Below are positions 1-10,785 of a DNA stretch of 64,000 nucleotides, piece after piece. The translations under genes were made by a program, and so were the position numbers. Source of the DNA: Petrolisthes cinctipes (Eukaryota; Arthropoda; Malacostraca; Decapoda; Porcellanidae); NCBI GenBank assembly GCA_033782935.1, contig JAWQEG010000004.1, positions 372,001 to 436,000 on the forward strand, given 5' to 3'. Under the pieces are notes generated by a model that worked only from the letters and a program-made list of their open reading frames with translations, made no database searches and was not told the origin of the DNA. Positions within the stretch are counted from its first letter, which is position 1. Each line of letters begins with the position of its first letter.

Positions 1-3
1 GCC

Positions 4-1490
4 TACTCCGTGTTAGAGTATTTTCAAAATACAGGCCAAAAACATACTGAAAATCGATCTTTTAGGTGCACAAAAGTCGATATCTGCATGCATCTTCTGT
101 ATCCGTTTATATCTCAAATTCTGGCCCTAAACACCCGAAAATTCGATATTTTGGGGTCCCAGAAGCGATCTGTACATGCCTACTCCGTGTTAGAGTATTT
201 TCAAAATTCAGGCCCAAAACATGCTGAAAATCGATATTTTTGGTGCCCAAAATCAATATGTGCATGTATCTTCTGTACCCGTTTATATCTCAAATTCAGG
301 CTCAAAACACCCGAAAATTCAATATTTTGGGGTCCCAGAAGCAATCTGTACAGTGCTAGAATATTTTCAAAATATAGGCTAAAAACATGCTAAAAATCGA
401 TCTTTTAGGTGCCAAAAAGTCGATATCTCAAATTCAGTCCCAAAACACCCGAAAATTCGATATTTAGGGGTCCCAGAAGCGATCTGTACATGCCTACTCC
501 GTGTTAGAGTATTTTCAAAATACATGCTCAAAACATACTAAAAATCGATCTTTTAGGTGCACAAAAGTCGATATGTGCATGCATCTTCAGTACCCGTTTA
601 TATCTCAAATTCAGGCTCAAAACACCCGAAAATTCAATATTTTGGTGTCCCAGAAGCAATCTGTACATGCCTACTCAGTGTTAGAGTATTTTCAAAATAA
701 AGGCCCAAAACATGCTGAAAATCGATATTTTAGATGCCCAAAGTCAATATGTGCATGTATCTTCTGTACCCGTTTATATCTCAAATTCAGGCTCAAAACA
801 CCCGAAAATTCAATATTTTGGGGTCCCAGAAGCAATCTGTACATGCCTACACAGTGCTAGAATATTTTCAAAATATAGGCTAAAATTTAACATGCTAAAA
901 ATCGACATTTAAGGTGCCAAAAAATCGATATCTCAAATTCAGTCCCAAAACACCCGAAAATTCAATATTTAGAGGTCCCAGAAGGTATCTGTACATGCCT
1001 ACTCCGTGTTAGAGTATTTTCAAAATACAGGCCAAAAACATACTGAAAATCGATCTTTTAGGTGCCCAAAAGTCGATATGTGCATGCATCTTCTGTACCC
1101 GTTTATATCTCAAATTCTGGTCCTACACACCCGAAAATTCGATATTTTGGGGTCCCAGAAGCGATCTGTACATGCCTACTCCGTGTTAGAGTATTTTCAA
1201 AATTCAGGCACAAAACATGCTGAAAATCGATATTTTTGGTGCATAAAGTCAATATGTGCATGTATCTTCTGTACCCGTTTATATCTCAAATTCAGGCTCA
1301 AAACACCCGAAAATTCAATATTTTGGGGTCCCAGAAGCAATCTGTACAGTGCTAGAATATTTTCAAAATATAGGCTAAAAACATGCTAAAAATCGATCTT
1401 TTAGGTGCCAAAAAGTCGATATCTCAAATTCAGTCCCAAAACACCCGGAAATTCAATATTTTGGGGTCCCAGAAGCAATCTGTACATGCC
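4..1490. repeat. Units 491 (Y), 505 (X), 491 (Y)
   Basis: Blocks start at 4, 495 and 1000. The two Y units are 10 bp short because TGCCTACTCA is missing at the B/C junction, leaving GTACAGTGCTAG (near 348-359 and 1346-1357). The X unit is 505 bp through a 4-bp gain in its C monomer near 884-892 (TAAAATTTAACATGC against the usual TAAAAACATGC). Confidence 0.85.
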
Positions 1491-2335
1491 TACTCCGTGT
1501 TAGAGTATTTTCAAAATACATGCTCAAAACATACTGAAAATCGATCTTTTAGGTGCCCAAAAGTCGATATGTGCATGCATCTTCTGTACCCGTTTATATC
1601 TCAAATTCTGGACCTAAACACCCGAAAATTCGATATTTTGGGGTCCCAGAAGCGATCTGTACATGCCTACTCCGTGTTAGAGTATTTTCAAAATACATGC
1701 TCAAAACATACTGAAAATCGATCTTTTAGGTGCACAAAAGTCGATATGTGCATGCATCTTCAGTACCCGTTTATATCTCAAATTCAGATTCAAAACACCC
1801 GAAAATTCAATATTTTGGGGTCCCAGAAGCAATCTGTACATGCCTACTCAGTGTTAGAGTATTTTCAAAATACAGGCCAAAAACATACTGAAAATCGATC
1901 TTTTAGGTGCCCAAAAGTCGATATGTGCATGCATCTTCTGTACCCGTTTATATCTCAAATTCTGGCCCTAAACACCCGAAAAGTCGATATTTTGGGGTCC
2001 CAGAAGCGATCTGTACATGCCTACTCCGTGTTAGAGTATTTTCAAAATTCAGGCCCAAAACATGCTGAAAATCGATATTTTTGGTGCATAAAGTCAATAT
2101 GTGCATGTATCTTCTGTACCCGTTTATATCTCAAATTCAGGCTCAAAACACCCGAAAATTCAATATTTTGGGGTCCCAGAAGCAATCTGTACAGTGCTAG
2201 AATATTTTCAAAATATAGGCTAAAAACATGCTAAAAATCGATCTTTTAGGTGCCAAAAAGTCGATATCTCAAATTCAGTCCCAAAACACCCGGAAATTCA
2301 ATATTTTGGGGTCCCAGAAGCAATCTGTACATGCC
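1491..2335. repeat. 845-bp recombinant block A-A-A-B-C
   Basis: Three A monomers stand in tandem (1491-1667, 1668-1844, 1845-2021), then a B from 2022 and a C shortened by 10 bp. The first A is a mosaic with an X-like start and a Y-like end, the second is X-like, the third is Y. Because 177 is 59 codons and the A monomer lacks stops in one frame, the block carries the longest open frame of the window (1383-2234, 283 codons). That is a by-product of monomer length, not evidence for a protein. Confidence 0.85.
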
Positions 2336-4329
2336 TACTCCGTGTTAGAGTATTTTCAAAATACATGCTCAAAACATACTGAAAATCGATCTTTTAGGTA
2401 ACCAAAAGTCGATATGTGCATGCATCTTCTGTACCCGTTTATATCTCAAATTCTGGCCCTAAACACCCGAAAATTCGATATTTTGGGGTCCCAGAAGCGA
2501 TCTGTACATGCCTACTCCGTGTTAGAGTATATTCAAAATTCAGGCCCCAAACATGCTTAAAATTGATATTTTTGGTGCCCAAAGTCAATATGTGCATGTA
2601 TCTTCTGTACCCGTTTATATCTCAAATTCAGGCTCAAAACATCCGAAAATTCAATATTTTGGGGTCCCAGAAGCAATCTGTACATGCCTACTCAGTGCTA
2701 GAATATTTTCAAAATATAGGCTAAAAACATGCTAAAAATCGACATTTTAGGTGCCAAAAAATCGATATCTCAAATTCAGTCCCAAAACACCCGAAAATTC
2801 GATATTTAGAGGTCCCAGAAGGTATTTGTACATGCCTACTCCGTGTTAGAGTATTTTCAAAATACAGGCCAAAAACATACTGAAAATCGATATTTTAGGT
2901 GCCCAAAAGTCGATATGTGCATGCATCTTCTGTACCCGTTTATATCTCAAATTCTGGCCCTAAACACCCGAAAATTCGATATTTTGGGGTCCCAGAAGCG
3001 ATCTGTACATGCCTACTCCGTGTTAGAGTATTTTCAAAATTCAGGCCCAAAACATGCTGAAAATCGATATTTTTGGTGCCCAAAGTCAATATGTGCATGT
3101 ATCTTCTGTACCCGTTTATATCTCAAATTCATGCTCAAAACACCCGAAAATTCAATATTTTGGGGTCCCAGAAGTAATCTGTACCGTGCTAGAATATTTT
3201 CAAAATATAGGCTAAAAACATGCTAAAAATCGATCTTTTAGGTGCCAAAAAGTCGATATCTCAAATTCAGTCCCTAAACACCCGAAAATTCGATATTTAT
3301 GGGTCCCAGAAGCGATCTGTACATGCCTACTCCGTGTTAGAGTATTTTCAAAAAACATGCTCAAAACATACTGAAAATCGATCTTTTAGGTGCACAAAAG
3401 TCGATATGTGCATGCATCTTCAGTACCCGTTTATATCTCAAATTCAGGCTCAAAACACCCGAAAATTCGATATTTTGGGGTCCCAGAAGCGATCTGTACA
3501 TGCCTACTCCGTGTTAGAGTATTTTCAAAATTCAGGCCCAAAACATGCTGAAAATCGATATTTTTGGTGCCCAAAGTCAATATGTGCATGTATCTTCTGT
3601 ACCCGTTTATATCTCAAATTCAGGCTCAAAACACCCGAAAATTCAATATTTTGGGGTCCCAGAAGCAATCTGTACATGCCTACTCAGTGCTAGAATATTT
3701 TCAAAATATAGGCTAAAAACATGCTAAAAATCGATCTTTTAGGTGCCAAAAAGTCGATATCTCAAATTCAGTCCCAAAACACCCGAAAATTCGAAATTTA
3801 GGGGTCCCAAAAGCGATCTGTACATGCCTACTCCGTGTTAGAGTATTTTCAAAATACATGCTCAAAACATACTGAAAATCGATCTTTTAGGTGCACAAAA
3901 GTCGATATGTGCATGCATCTTCAGTACCCGTTTATATCTCAAATTCAGGCTCAAAACACTCGAAAATTCAATATTTTGGGGTCCCAGAAGCAATCTGTAC
4001 ATGCCTACTCAATGTTAGAGTATTTTCAAAATACAGGCCAAAAACATGCTGAAAATCGATATTTTAGATGCCCAAAGTCAATATGTGCATGTATCTTCTG
4101 TACCCGTTTATATCTGAAATTCAGGCTCAAAACACCCGAAAATTCAATATTTTGGGGTCCCAGAAGCAATCTGTACATGCCTACACAGTGCTAGAATATT
4201 TTCAAAATATAGGCTAAAAACATGCTAAAAATAGACATTTTAGGTGCGAAAAAATCGATATATCAAATTCAGTCCCAAAACACCCGAAAATTCGATATTT
4301 AGAGGTCCCAGAAGGTATCTGTACATGCC
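2336..4329. repeat. Four units: 501, 491, 501, 501
   Basis: Blocks start at 2336, 2837, 3328 and 3829. The first A has GGTAACCAAAAG in place of GGTGCCCAAAAG, and the first B has TATATTCAAAATTC. The 2837 unit is the 10-bp-short Y form with GTACCGTGCTAG. The 3328 unit joins an X-type A (ending AGCGATCTG) to a Y-type B. The 3829 unit is X, with a degraded C near 4220-4270 (AAAATAGACATTTT, GTGCGAAAAAATCG). Confidence 0.85.
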
Positions 4330-5006
4330 TACTCCGTGTTAGAGTATTTTCAAAATACAAGCCAAAAACATACTGAAAATCGATCTTTTAGGTGCCCAAA
4401 AGTCGATATGTGCATGCATCTTCTGTACCCGTTTATATCTCAAATTCTGGCCTTAAACACCCGAAAATTCGATATTTAGGGGGCCCAGAAGCGATCTGTA
4501 CATGCCTACTCCGTGTTAGAGTATTTTCAAAATTCAGGCCCAAAACATGCTGAAAATCGATATTTTTCGTGCCCAAAGTCAATATGTGCATGTATCTTCT
4601 GTACCCGTTTATATCTCAAATTCAGGCTCAAAACACCCGAAAATTCAATATTTTGGGGTCCCAGAAGCAATCTGTACATGCCTACTCAGTGTTAGAGTAT
4701 TTTCAAAATACAGGCCCAAAACATGCTGAAAATCGATATTTTAGATGCCCAAAGTCAATATGTGCATGTATCTTCTGTACCCGTTTATATCTCAAATTCA
4801 GGCTCAAAACACCCGAAAATTCATTATTTTGGGGTCCCAGAAGCAATCTGTACATGCCTACACAGTGCTAGAATATTTTCAAAATATAGGCTAAAAACAT
4901 GCTAAAAATCGACATTTTAGGTGCCAAAAAATCGATATCTCAAATTCAGTCCCAAAACACCCGAAAATTCAATATTTAGAGGTCCCAGAAGGTATCTGTC
5001 CATGCC
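4330..5006. repeat. 677-bp recombinant block Ay-By-Bx-Cx
   Basis: Ay 4330-4506, By 4507-4682, Bx 4683-4858 and Cx 4859-5006 sum to 677 bp. Two B monomers in a row, one of each edition, fit an unequal exchange in register between a Y and an X unit. Ay ends with an unusual TTTAGGGGGCCCAG, and By has a TTTTTCGTGCCC variant. Confidence 0.85.
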
Positions 5007-6815
5007 TACTCCGTGTTAGAGTATTTTCAAAATACAGGCCAAAAACATACTGAAAATCGATCTTTTAGGTGCCCAAAAGTCGATATGTGCATACATCTTC
5101 TGTACCCGTTTATATCTCAAATTCTGACCCTAAACACCCGAAAATTCGATATTTTGGGGTCCCAGAAGCGATCTGTACATGCCTACTCCGTGTTAGAGTA
5201 TTTTCAAAATTCAGGCCCAAAACATGCTGAAAATCGATATTTTTGGTGCCCAAAGTCAATTTGTGCATTTATCTTCTGTACCCGTTTATATCTCAAATTC
5301 AGGCTCAAAACACCCGAAAATTCAATATTTTGGGGTTCCAGAAGCAATCTGTACAGTGCTAGAATATTTTCAAAATATAGGCTAAAAACATGCTAAAAAT
5401 CGATCTTTTAGGTGCCAAAAAGTCGATATCTCAAATTCAGTCCCAAAACACCCGAAAATTCGATATTTAGGGGTCCCAGAAGCGATCTGTACATGCCTAC
5501 TCCGTGTTAGAGTATTTTCAAAATACATGCTCAAAACATACTGAAAATCGATCTTTTAGGTGCACAAAAGTCGATATGTGCATGCATCTTCAGTACCCGT
5601 TTATATCTCAAATTCAGGCTCAAAACACCCGAAAATTCAATATTTTGGGGTCCCTGAAGCAATCTGTACATGCCTACTCAGTGCTAGAATATTTTCAAAA
5701 TATAGGCTAAAAACATGCTAAAAATCAATCTTTTAGGTGCCAAAAATTCGATATCTCAAATTCAGTCCCAAAACACCCGAAAATTCGATATTTAGGGGTC
5801 CCAGAATCGATCTGTACATGCCTACTCAGTGTTAGAGTATTTTCAAAATACAGGCCAAAAACATACTGAAAATCGATCTTTTAGGTGCCCAAAAGTCGAT
5901 ATGTGCATGCATCTTCTGTACCCGTTTATATCTCAAATTCTGGCCCTAAACACCCGAAAATTCGATATTTTGGGGTCCCAGAAGCGATCTGTACATGCCT
6001 ACTCCGTGTTAGAGTATTTTCAAAATTCAGGCCCAAAATATGCTGAAAATCGATATTTTAGATGCCCAAAGTCAATATGTGCATGTATCTTCTGTACCCG
6101 TTTATATCTCAAATTCAGGCTCAAAAACACCCGAAAATTCAATATTTTGGGGTCCCAGAAGCAATCTGTACATGCCTACACAGTGCTAGAATATTTTCAA
6201 AATATAGGCTAAAAACATGCTAAAAATCGACATTTTAGGTGCCAAAAAATCGATATCTCAAATTCAGTCCCAAAACACCCGAAAATTCAATATTTAGAGG
6301 TCCCAGAAGGTATCTGTCCATGCCTACTCCGTGTTAGAGTATTTTCAAAATACAGGCCAAAAACATACTGAAAATCGATCTTTTATGTGACCAAAAGTCG
6401 ATATGTGCATACATCTTCTGTACCCGTTTATATCTCAAATTCTGACCCTAAACACCCGAAAATTCATTATTTTGGGGTCCCAGAAGCGATCTGTACATGC
6501 CTACTCCGTGTTAGAGTATTTTCAAAATTCAGGCCCAAAACATGCTGAAAATCGATATTTTTGGTGCCCAAAGTCAATTTGTGCATGTATCTTCTGTACC
6601 CGTTTATATCTCAAATTCAGGCTCAAAACACCCGAAAATTCAATATTTTGGGGTTCCAGAAGCAATCTGTACAGTGCTAGAATATTTTCAAAATATAGGC
6701 TAAAAACATGCTAAAAATCGATCTTTTAGGTGCCAAAAAGTCGATATCTCAAATTCAGTCCCAAAACACCCGAAAATTCGATATTTAGGGGTCCCAGAAG
6801 CGATCTGTACATGCC
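5007..6815. repeat. Units 491, 325 (A-C), 502, 491
   Basis: Blocks start at 5007, 5498, 5823 and 6325. The 325-bp block is Ax joined directly to Cy, with B missing. The 502-bp block has one extra A in its B monomer (GGCTCAAAAACACCC near 6118-6132). The two 491-bp Y units share private marks: GTCCATGCC just upstream of each, TGCATACATC and TTCTGACCC. They are therefore recent copies, and their starts lie 1,318 bp apart. Confidence 0.85.
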
Positions 6816-8317
6816 TACTCCGTGTTAGAGTATTTTCAAAATACATGCTCAAAACATACTGAAAATCGATCTTTTAGGTGCACAAAAGTCGATATGTGAA
6901 TGCATCTTCAGTACCCGTTTATATTTCAAATTCAGGATCAAAACACCCGAAAATTCAATATTTTGGGGTCCCAGAAGCAATCTGTACATGCCTACTCAGT
7001 GTTAGAGTATTTTCAAAATACAGGCCCAAAACATGCTGAAAATCGATATTTTAGATGCCCAAAGTCAATATGTGCATGTATCTTCTGTACCCGTTTATAT
7101 CTCAAATTTAGGCTCAAAACACCCGAAAATTCAATATTTTGGGGTCCCAGAAGCAATCTGTACATGCCTACACAGTGCTAGAATATTTTCAAAATATAGG
7201 CTAAAAACATGCTAAAAATCGACATTTTAGGTGCCAAAAAATCGATATCTCAAATTCAGTCCCAAAACACCCGAAAATTCGATATTTAGAGGTGCCAGAA
7301 GGTATCTGTACATGCTTACTCCATGTTAGAGTATTTTCAAAATACATGCTCAAAACATACTGAAAATCGATATTTTAGATGCCCAAAGTCAATATGTGCA
7401 TGAATCTTCTGTACCCGTTTATATCTCAAATTCTGGCCCTAAACACCCGAAAATTCGATATTTTGGGGTCCCAGAAGCGATCTGTACATGCCTACTCCGT
7501 GTTAGAGTATTTTCAAAATTCAGGCCCAAAACATGCTGAAAACCGATATTTTTGGTGCCCAAAGTCAATATGTGCATGTATCTTCTGTACCCGTTTATAT
7601 CTCAAATTCATGCTCAAAACACCCGAAAATTCAATATTTTGGGGTCCCAGAAGCAATCTGTACATGCCTACTCAGTGCTAGAATATTTTCAAAATATAGG
7701 CTAAAAACATGCTAAAAATCGATCTTTTAGGTGCCAAAAAGTCGATATCTCAAATTCAGTCCCAAAACACCCGAAAATTCGATATTTAGGGGTCCCAGAA
7801 GCGATCTGTACATGCCTACTCCGTGTTAGAGTATTTTCAAAATACATGCTCAAAACATACTGAAAATCGATCTTTTAGGTGCACAAAAGTCGATATGTGA
7901 ATGCATCTTCAGTACCCGTTTATATTTCAAATTCAGGATCAAAACACCCGAAAATTCAATATTTTGGGGTCCCAGAAGCAATCTGTACATGCCTACTCAG
8001 TGTTAGAGTATTTTCAAAATACAGGCCCAAAACATGCTGAAAATCGATATTTTAGATGCCCAAAGTCAATATGTGCATGTATCTTCTGTACCCGTTTATA
8101 TCTCAAATTTAGGCTCAAAACACCCGAAAATTCAATATTTTGGGGTCCCAGAAGCAATCTGTACATGCCTACACAGTGCTAGAATATTTTCAAAATATAG
8201 GCTAAAAACATGCTAAAAATCGACATTTTAGGTGCCAAAAAATCGATATCTCAAATTCAGTCCCAAAACACCCGAAAATTCGATATTTAGAGGTGCCAGA
8301 AGGTATCTGTACATGCC
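6816..8317. repeat. Units 501, 500, 501 with a 1,001-bp duplication
   Basis: Blocks start at 6816, 7317 and 7817. The first and third share rare variants 1,001 bp apart: GATATGTGAATGC, TATATTTCAAATTCAGG, CAAATTTAGGCTC and GAGGTGCCAG. The middle block starts TACTCCATG, and its A is a mosaic (A start, B-like TTTTAGATGCCCAAAG centre, Y-type end), hence 176 instead of 177 bp. Confidence 0.85.
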
Positions 8318-8967
8318 TACTCCGTGTTAGAGTATTTTCAAAATACAGGCCAAAAAACATACTGAAAATCGATCTTTTAGGTGCCCAAAAGTCAATATGT
8401 GCATGTATCTTCTGTACCCGTTTATATCTCAAATTCAGGCTCAAAACACCCGAAAATTCAATATTTTGGGGTCCCAGAAGCAATCTGTACATGCCTACTT
8501 AGTGCTAGAATATTATCAAAATATAGGCTAAAAACATGATGAAAATCGATCTTTTAGGAGCCAAAAAATCGATATCTCAAATTCTGGCCCTAAACACCCG
8601 AAAATTCGATATTTTGGGGTCCCAAAAGCGATCTGTACATGCCTACTCCGTGTTAGAGTATTTTCAAAATTCAGGAACAAAACATGCAGAAAATCGATAT
8701 TTTTGGTGCCCAAAGTCAATATGTGCATGTATCTTCTGTACCCGTTTATATCTCAAATTCAGGCTCAAAACACCCGAAAATTCAATATTTTGGGGTCCCA
8801 AAAGCAATCTGTACATGCCTACTCAGTGCTAGAATATTTTCAAAATATAGGCTAAAAACATGCTGAAAATCGATCTTTTAGGTGCCAAAAAGTCGATATC
8901 TCAAATTCAGTCCCAAAACACCCGAAAATTCGATATTTAGGGGTCACAGAAGCGATCTGTACATGCC
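8318..8967. repeat. 650-bp rearranged block A/B-C-B-C
   Basis: The block has a 178-bp mosaic of A and B (8318-8495), a C-length monomer (8496-8643) whose end is Y-type A (TTCTGGCCCTAAAC, TTTTGGGGTCCC), then By (8644-8819) and Cy (8820-8967). The C-like piece carries the 29-bp deletion in its first half and an A-type second half. This places an exchange at the half-monomer boundary. Confidence 0.8.
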
Positions 8968-9969
8968 TACTCCGTGTTAGAGTATTTTCAAAATACATGC
9001 TCAAAACATACTGAAACTCGATCTTTTAGGTGCACAAAAGTCGATATGTGCATGCATCTTCAGTACCCGTTTATATCTCAAATTCAGGCTCAAAACACCC
9101 GAAAATTCAATATTTTGGGGTCCCAGAAGCAATCTGTACATGCCTACTCAGTGTTAGAGTATTTTCAAAATACAGGCCTAAAACATGCTGAAAATCGATA
9201 TTTTAGATGCCCAAAGTCAATATGTGCATGTATCTTCTGTACCCGTTTATATCTCAAATTCAGGCTCAAAACACCCGAAAATTCAATATTTTGGGGTCCC
9301 AGAAGCAATCTGTACATGCCTACACAGTGCTAGAATATTTTCAAAATATAGGCTACAAACATGCTAAAAATCGACATTTTAGGTGCCAAAAAATCGATAT
9401 CTCAAATTCAGTCCCAAAACACCCGAAAATCCGATATTCAGAGGTCCCAGAAGGTATCTGTACATGCCTACTCCGTGTTAGAGTATTTTCAAAATACAGG
9501 CCAAAAACATACTGAAAATCGATCTCTTAGGTGCCCAAAAGTCGATATGTGCATGCATCTTCTGTACCCGTTTATATCTCAAATTCTGGCCCTAAACACC
9601 CGAAAATTCGATATTTTGGGGTCCCAGAAGCGATCTGTACATGCCTACTCCGTGTTAGAGTATTTTCAAAATTCAGGCTCAAAACATGCTGAAAATCGAT
9701 ATTTTTGGTGCCCAAAGTCAATATGTGCATGTATCTTCTGTACCCGTTTATATCTCAAATTCAGGCTCAAAACACCCGAAAATTCAATATTTTGGGGTCC
9801 CAGAAGCAATCTGTACATGCCTACTCAGTGCTAGAATATTTTCAAAATATAGGGTAAAAACATGCTAAAAATCGATCTTTTAGGGGCCAAAAAGTCGATA
9901 TCTCAAATTCAGTCCCAAAACACCCGAAAATTCGATATTTAGGGGTCCCAGAAGCGATCTGTACATGCC
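8968..9969. repeat. X-Y pair, two 501-bp units
   Basis: An X unit at 8968 is followed by a Y unit at 9469, giving one clean 1,002-bp X-Y dimer. The C of the X unit ends with AAATCCGATATTCAGAGG rather than AAATTCGATATTTAGAGG. That mark recurs at about 12,750, 14,253, 16,581 and 18,084, always before a Y unit with CGATCTCTTAGG. Confidence 0.9.
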
Positions 9970-10284
9970 TACTCCGTGTTAGAGTATTTTCAAAATACAT
10001 GCTCAAAACATACTGAAAATCGATCTTTTAGGTGCACAAAAGTCGATATGTGCATGTATCTTCTGTACCCGTTTATATCTCAAATTCAGGCTCAAAACAC
10101 CCGAAAATTCAATATTTTGGGGTCCCAGAAGCAATCTGTACAGTGCTAGAATATTTTCAAAATATAGGCTAAAAACATGCTAAAAATCGATCTTTTAAGT
10201 GCCAAAAAGTCGATATCTCAAATTCAGTCCCAAAACACCCGAAAATTCGATATTTAGGGGTCCCAGAAGCGATCTGTACATGCC
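9970..10284. repeat. 315-bp block: A fused to short C
   Basis: One A monomer (X-type start, B-like GTGCATGTATCTTC in the middle, X-type end) is joined to a 138-bp C with the 10-bp junction deletion. The same combination, with the same CTTTTAAGTGCC variant in C, recurs at 18625-18939, so the two blocks share ancestry. Confidence 0.85.
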
Positions 10285-10785
10285 TACTCCGTGTTAGAGT
10301 ATTTTCAAAATACAGGCCAAAAACATACTGAAAATCGATCTTTTAGGTGCCCAAAAGTCGATATCTGCATGCATCTTCTGTACCCGTTTATATCTCAAAT
10401 TCTGGCCCTAAACACCCGAAAATTCGATATTTTGGGGCCCCAGAAGCGATCTGTACATGCCTACTCCGTGTTAGAGTATTTTCAAAATTCAGGCCCAAAA
10501 CATGCTGAAAATCGATATTTTTGGCGCCCAAAGTCAATATGTGCATGTATCTTCTGTACCCGTTTATATCTCAAATTCAGGCTCAAAACACCCGAAAATT
10601 CAATATTTTGGGGTCCCAGAAGCAATCTGTACATGCCTACACAGTGCTAGAATATTTTCAAAATATAGGCTAAAAACATGCTAAAAATCGATCTTTTAGG
10701 TGCCAAAAAGTCGATATCTCAAATTCAGTCCCAAAACACCCGAAAATTCGATATTTAGGGGTCCCAGAAGCGATCTGTACATACC
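10285..10785. repeat. Reference Y-type 501-bp unit (Ay-By-Cy)
   Basis: This is the clearest Y-edition trimer. Ay (10285-10461, 177 bp) has ACAGGCCAAAAACATACTG, GTGCCCAAAAG, CTTCTGTACCC and TTCTGGCCCTAAAC, and ends AGCGATCTG. By (10462-10637, 176 bp) starts TACTCCGTG and has TTCAGGCCCAAAAC and a TTTTTGG tract. C (10638-10785, 148 bp) starts with the GTGCTAG variant and ends AGGGGTCCCAGAAGCGATC. The frame is 177 + 176 + 148 = 501. In this copy By carries GGCGCC, the mark of the 10.5-24.2 kb domain, and C begins TACACAG, as X-type units usually do. Confidence 0.93.
10638..10785. repeat. C monomer: 148-bp internally deleted monomer (representative)
   Basis: Compared with A, this monomer lacks 29 bp. 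A reads GTCGATAT, then 25 bp (GTGCATG to CGTTT), then ATATCTC. C reads GTCGATATCTC, so one ATAT copy and the 25 bp between were lost. Every C monomer I inspected has the same breakpoint, so the deletion happened once, before the 501-bp unit spread. Its length is close to a 147-bp nucleosome core, but that may be chance. Confidence 0.92.

Noticed and set aside
1383..2234. Longest open frame, 283 codons
   Set aside because: Fully explained by three 177-bp (59-codon) A monomers in a row. It has the same repeated peptide as its neighbours and no independent evidence of coding.
8202..8728. Minus-strand open frames (also near 14,678, 33,778, 37,587, 53,507, 58,319 and 61,086)
   Set aside because: Reverse-complement shadows of C and B monomers. 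They appear only where local variants remove a stop.
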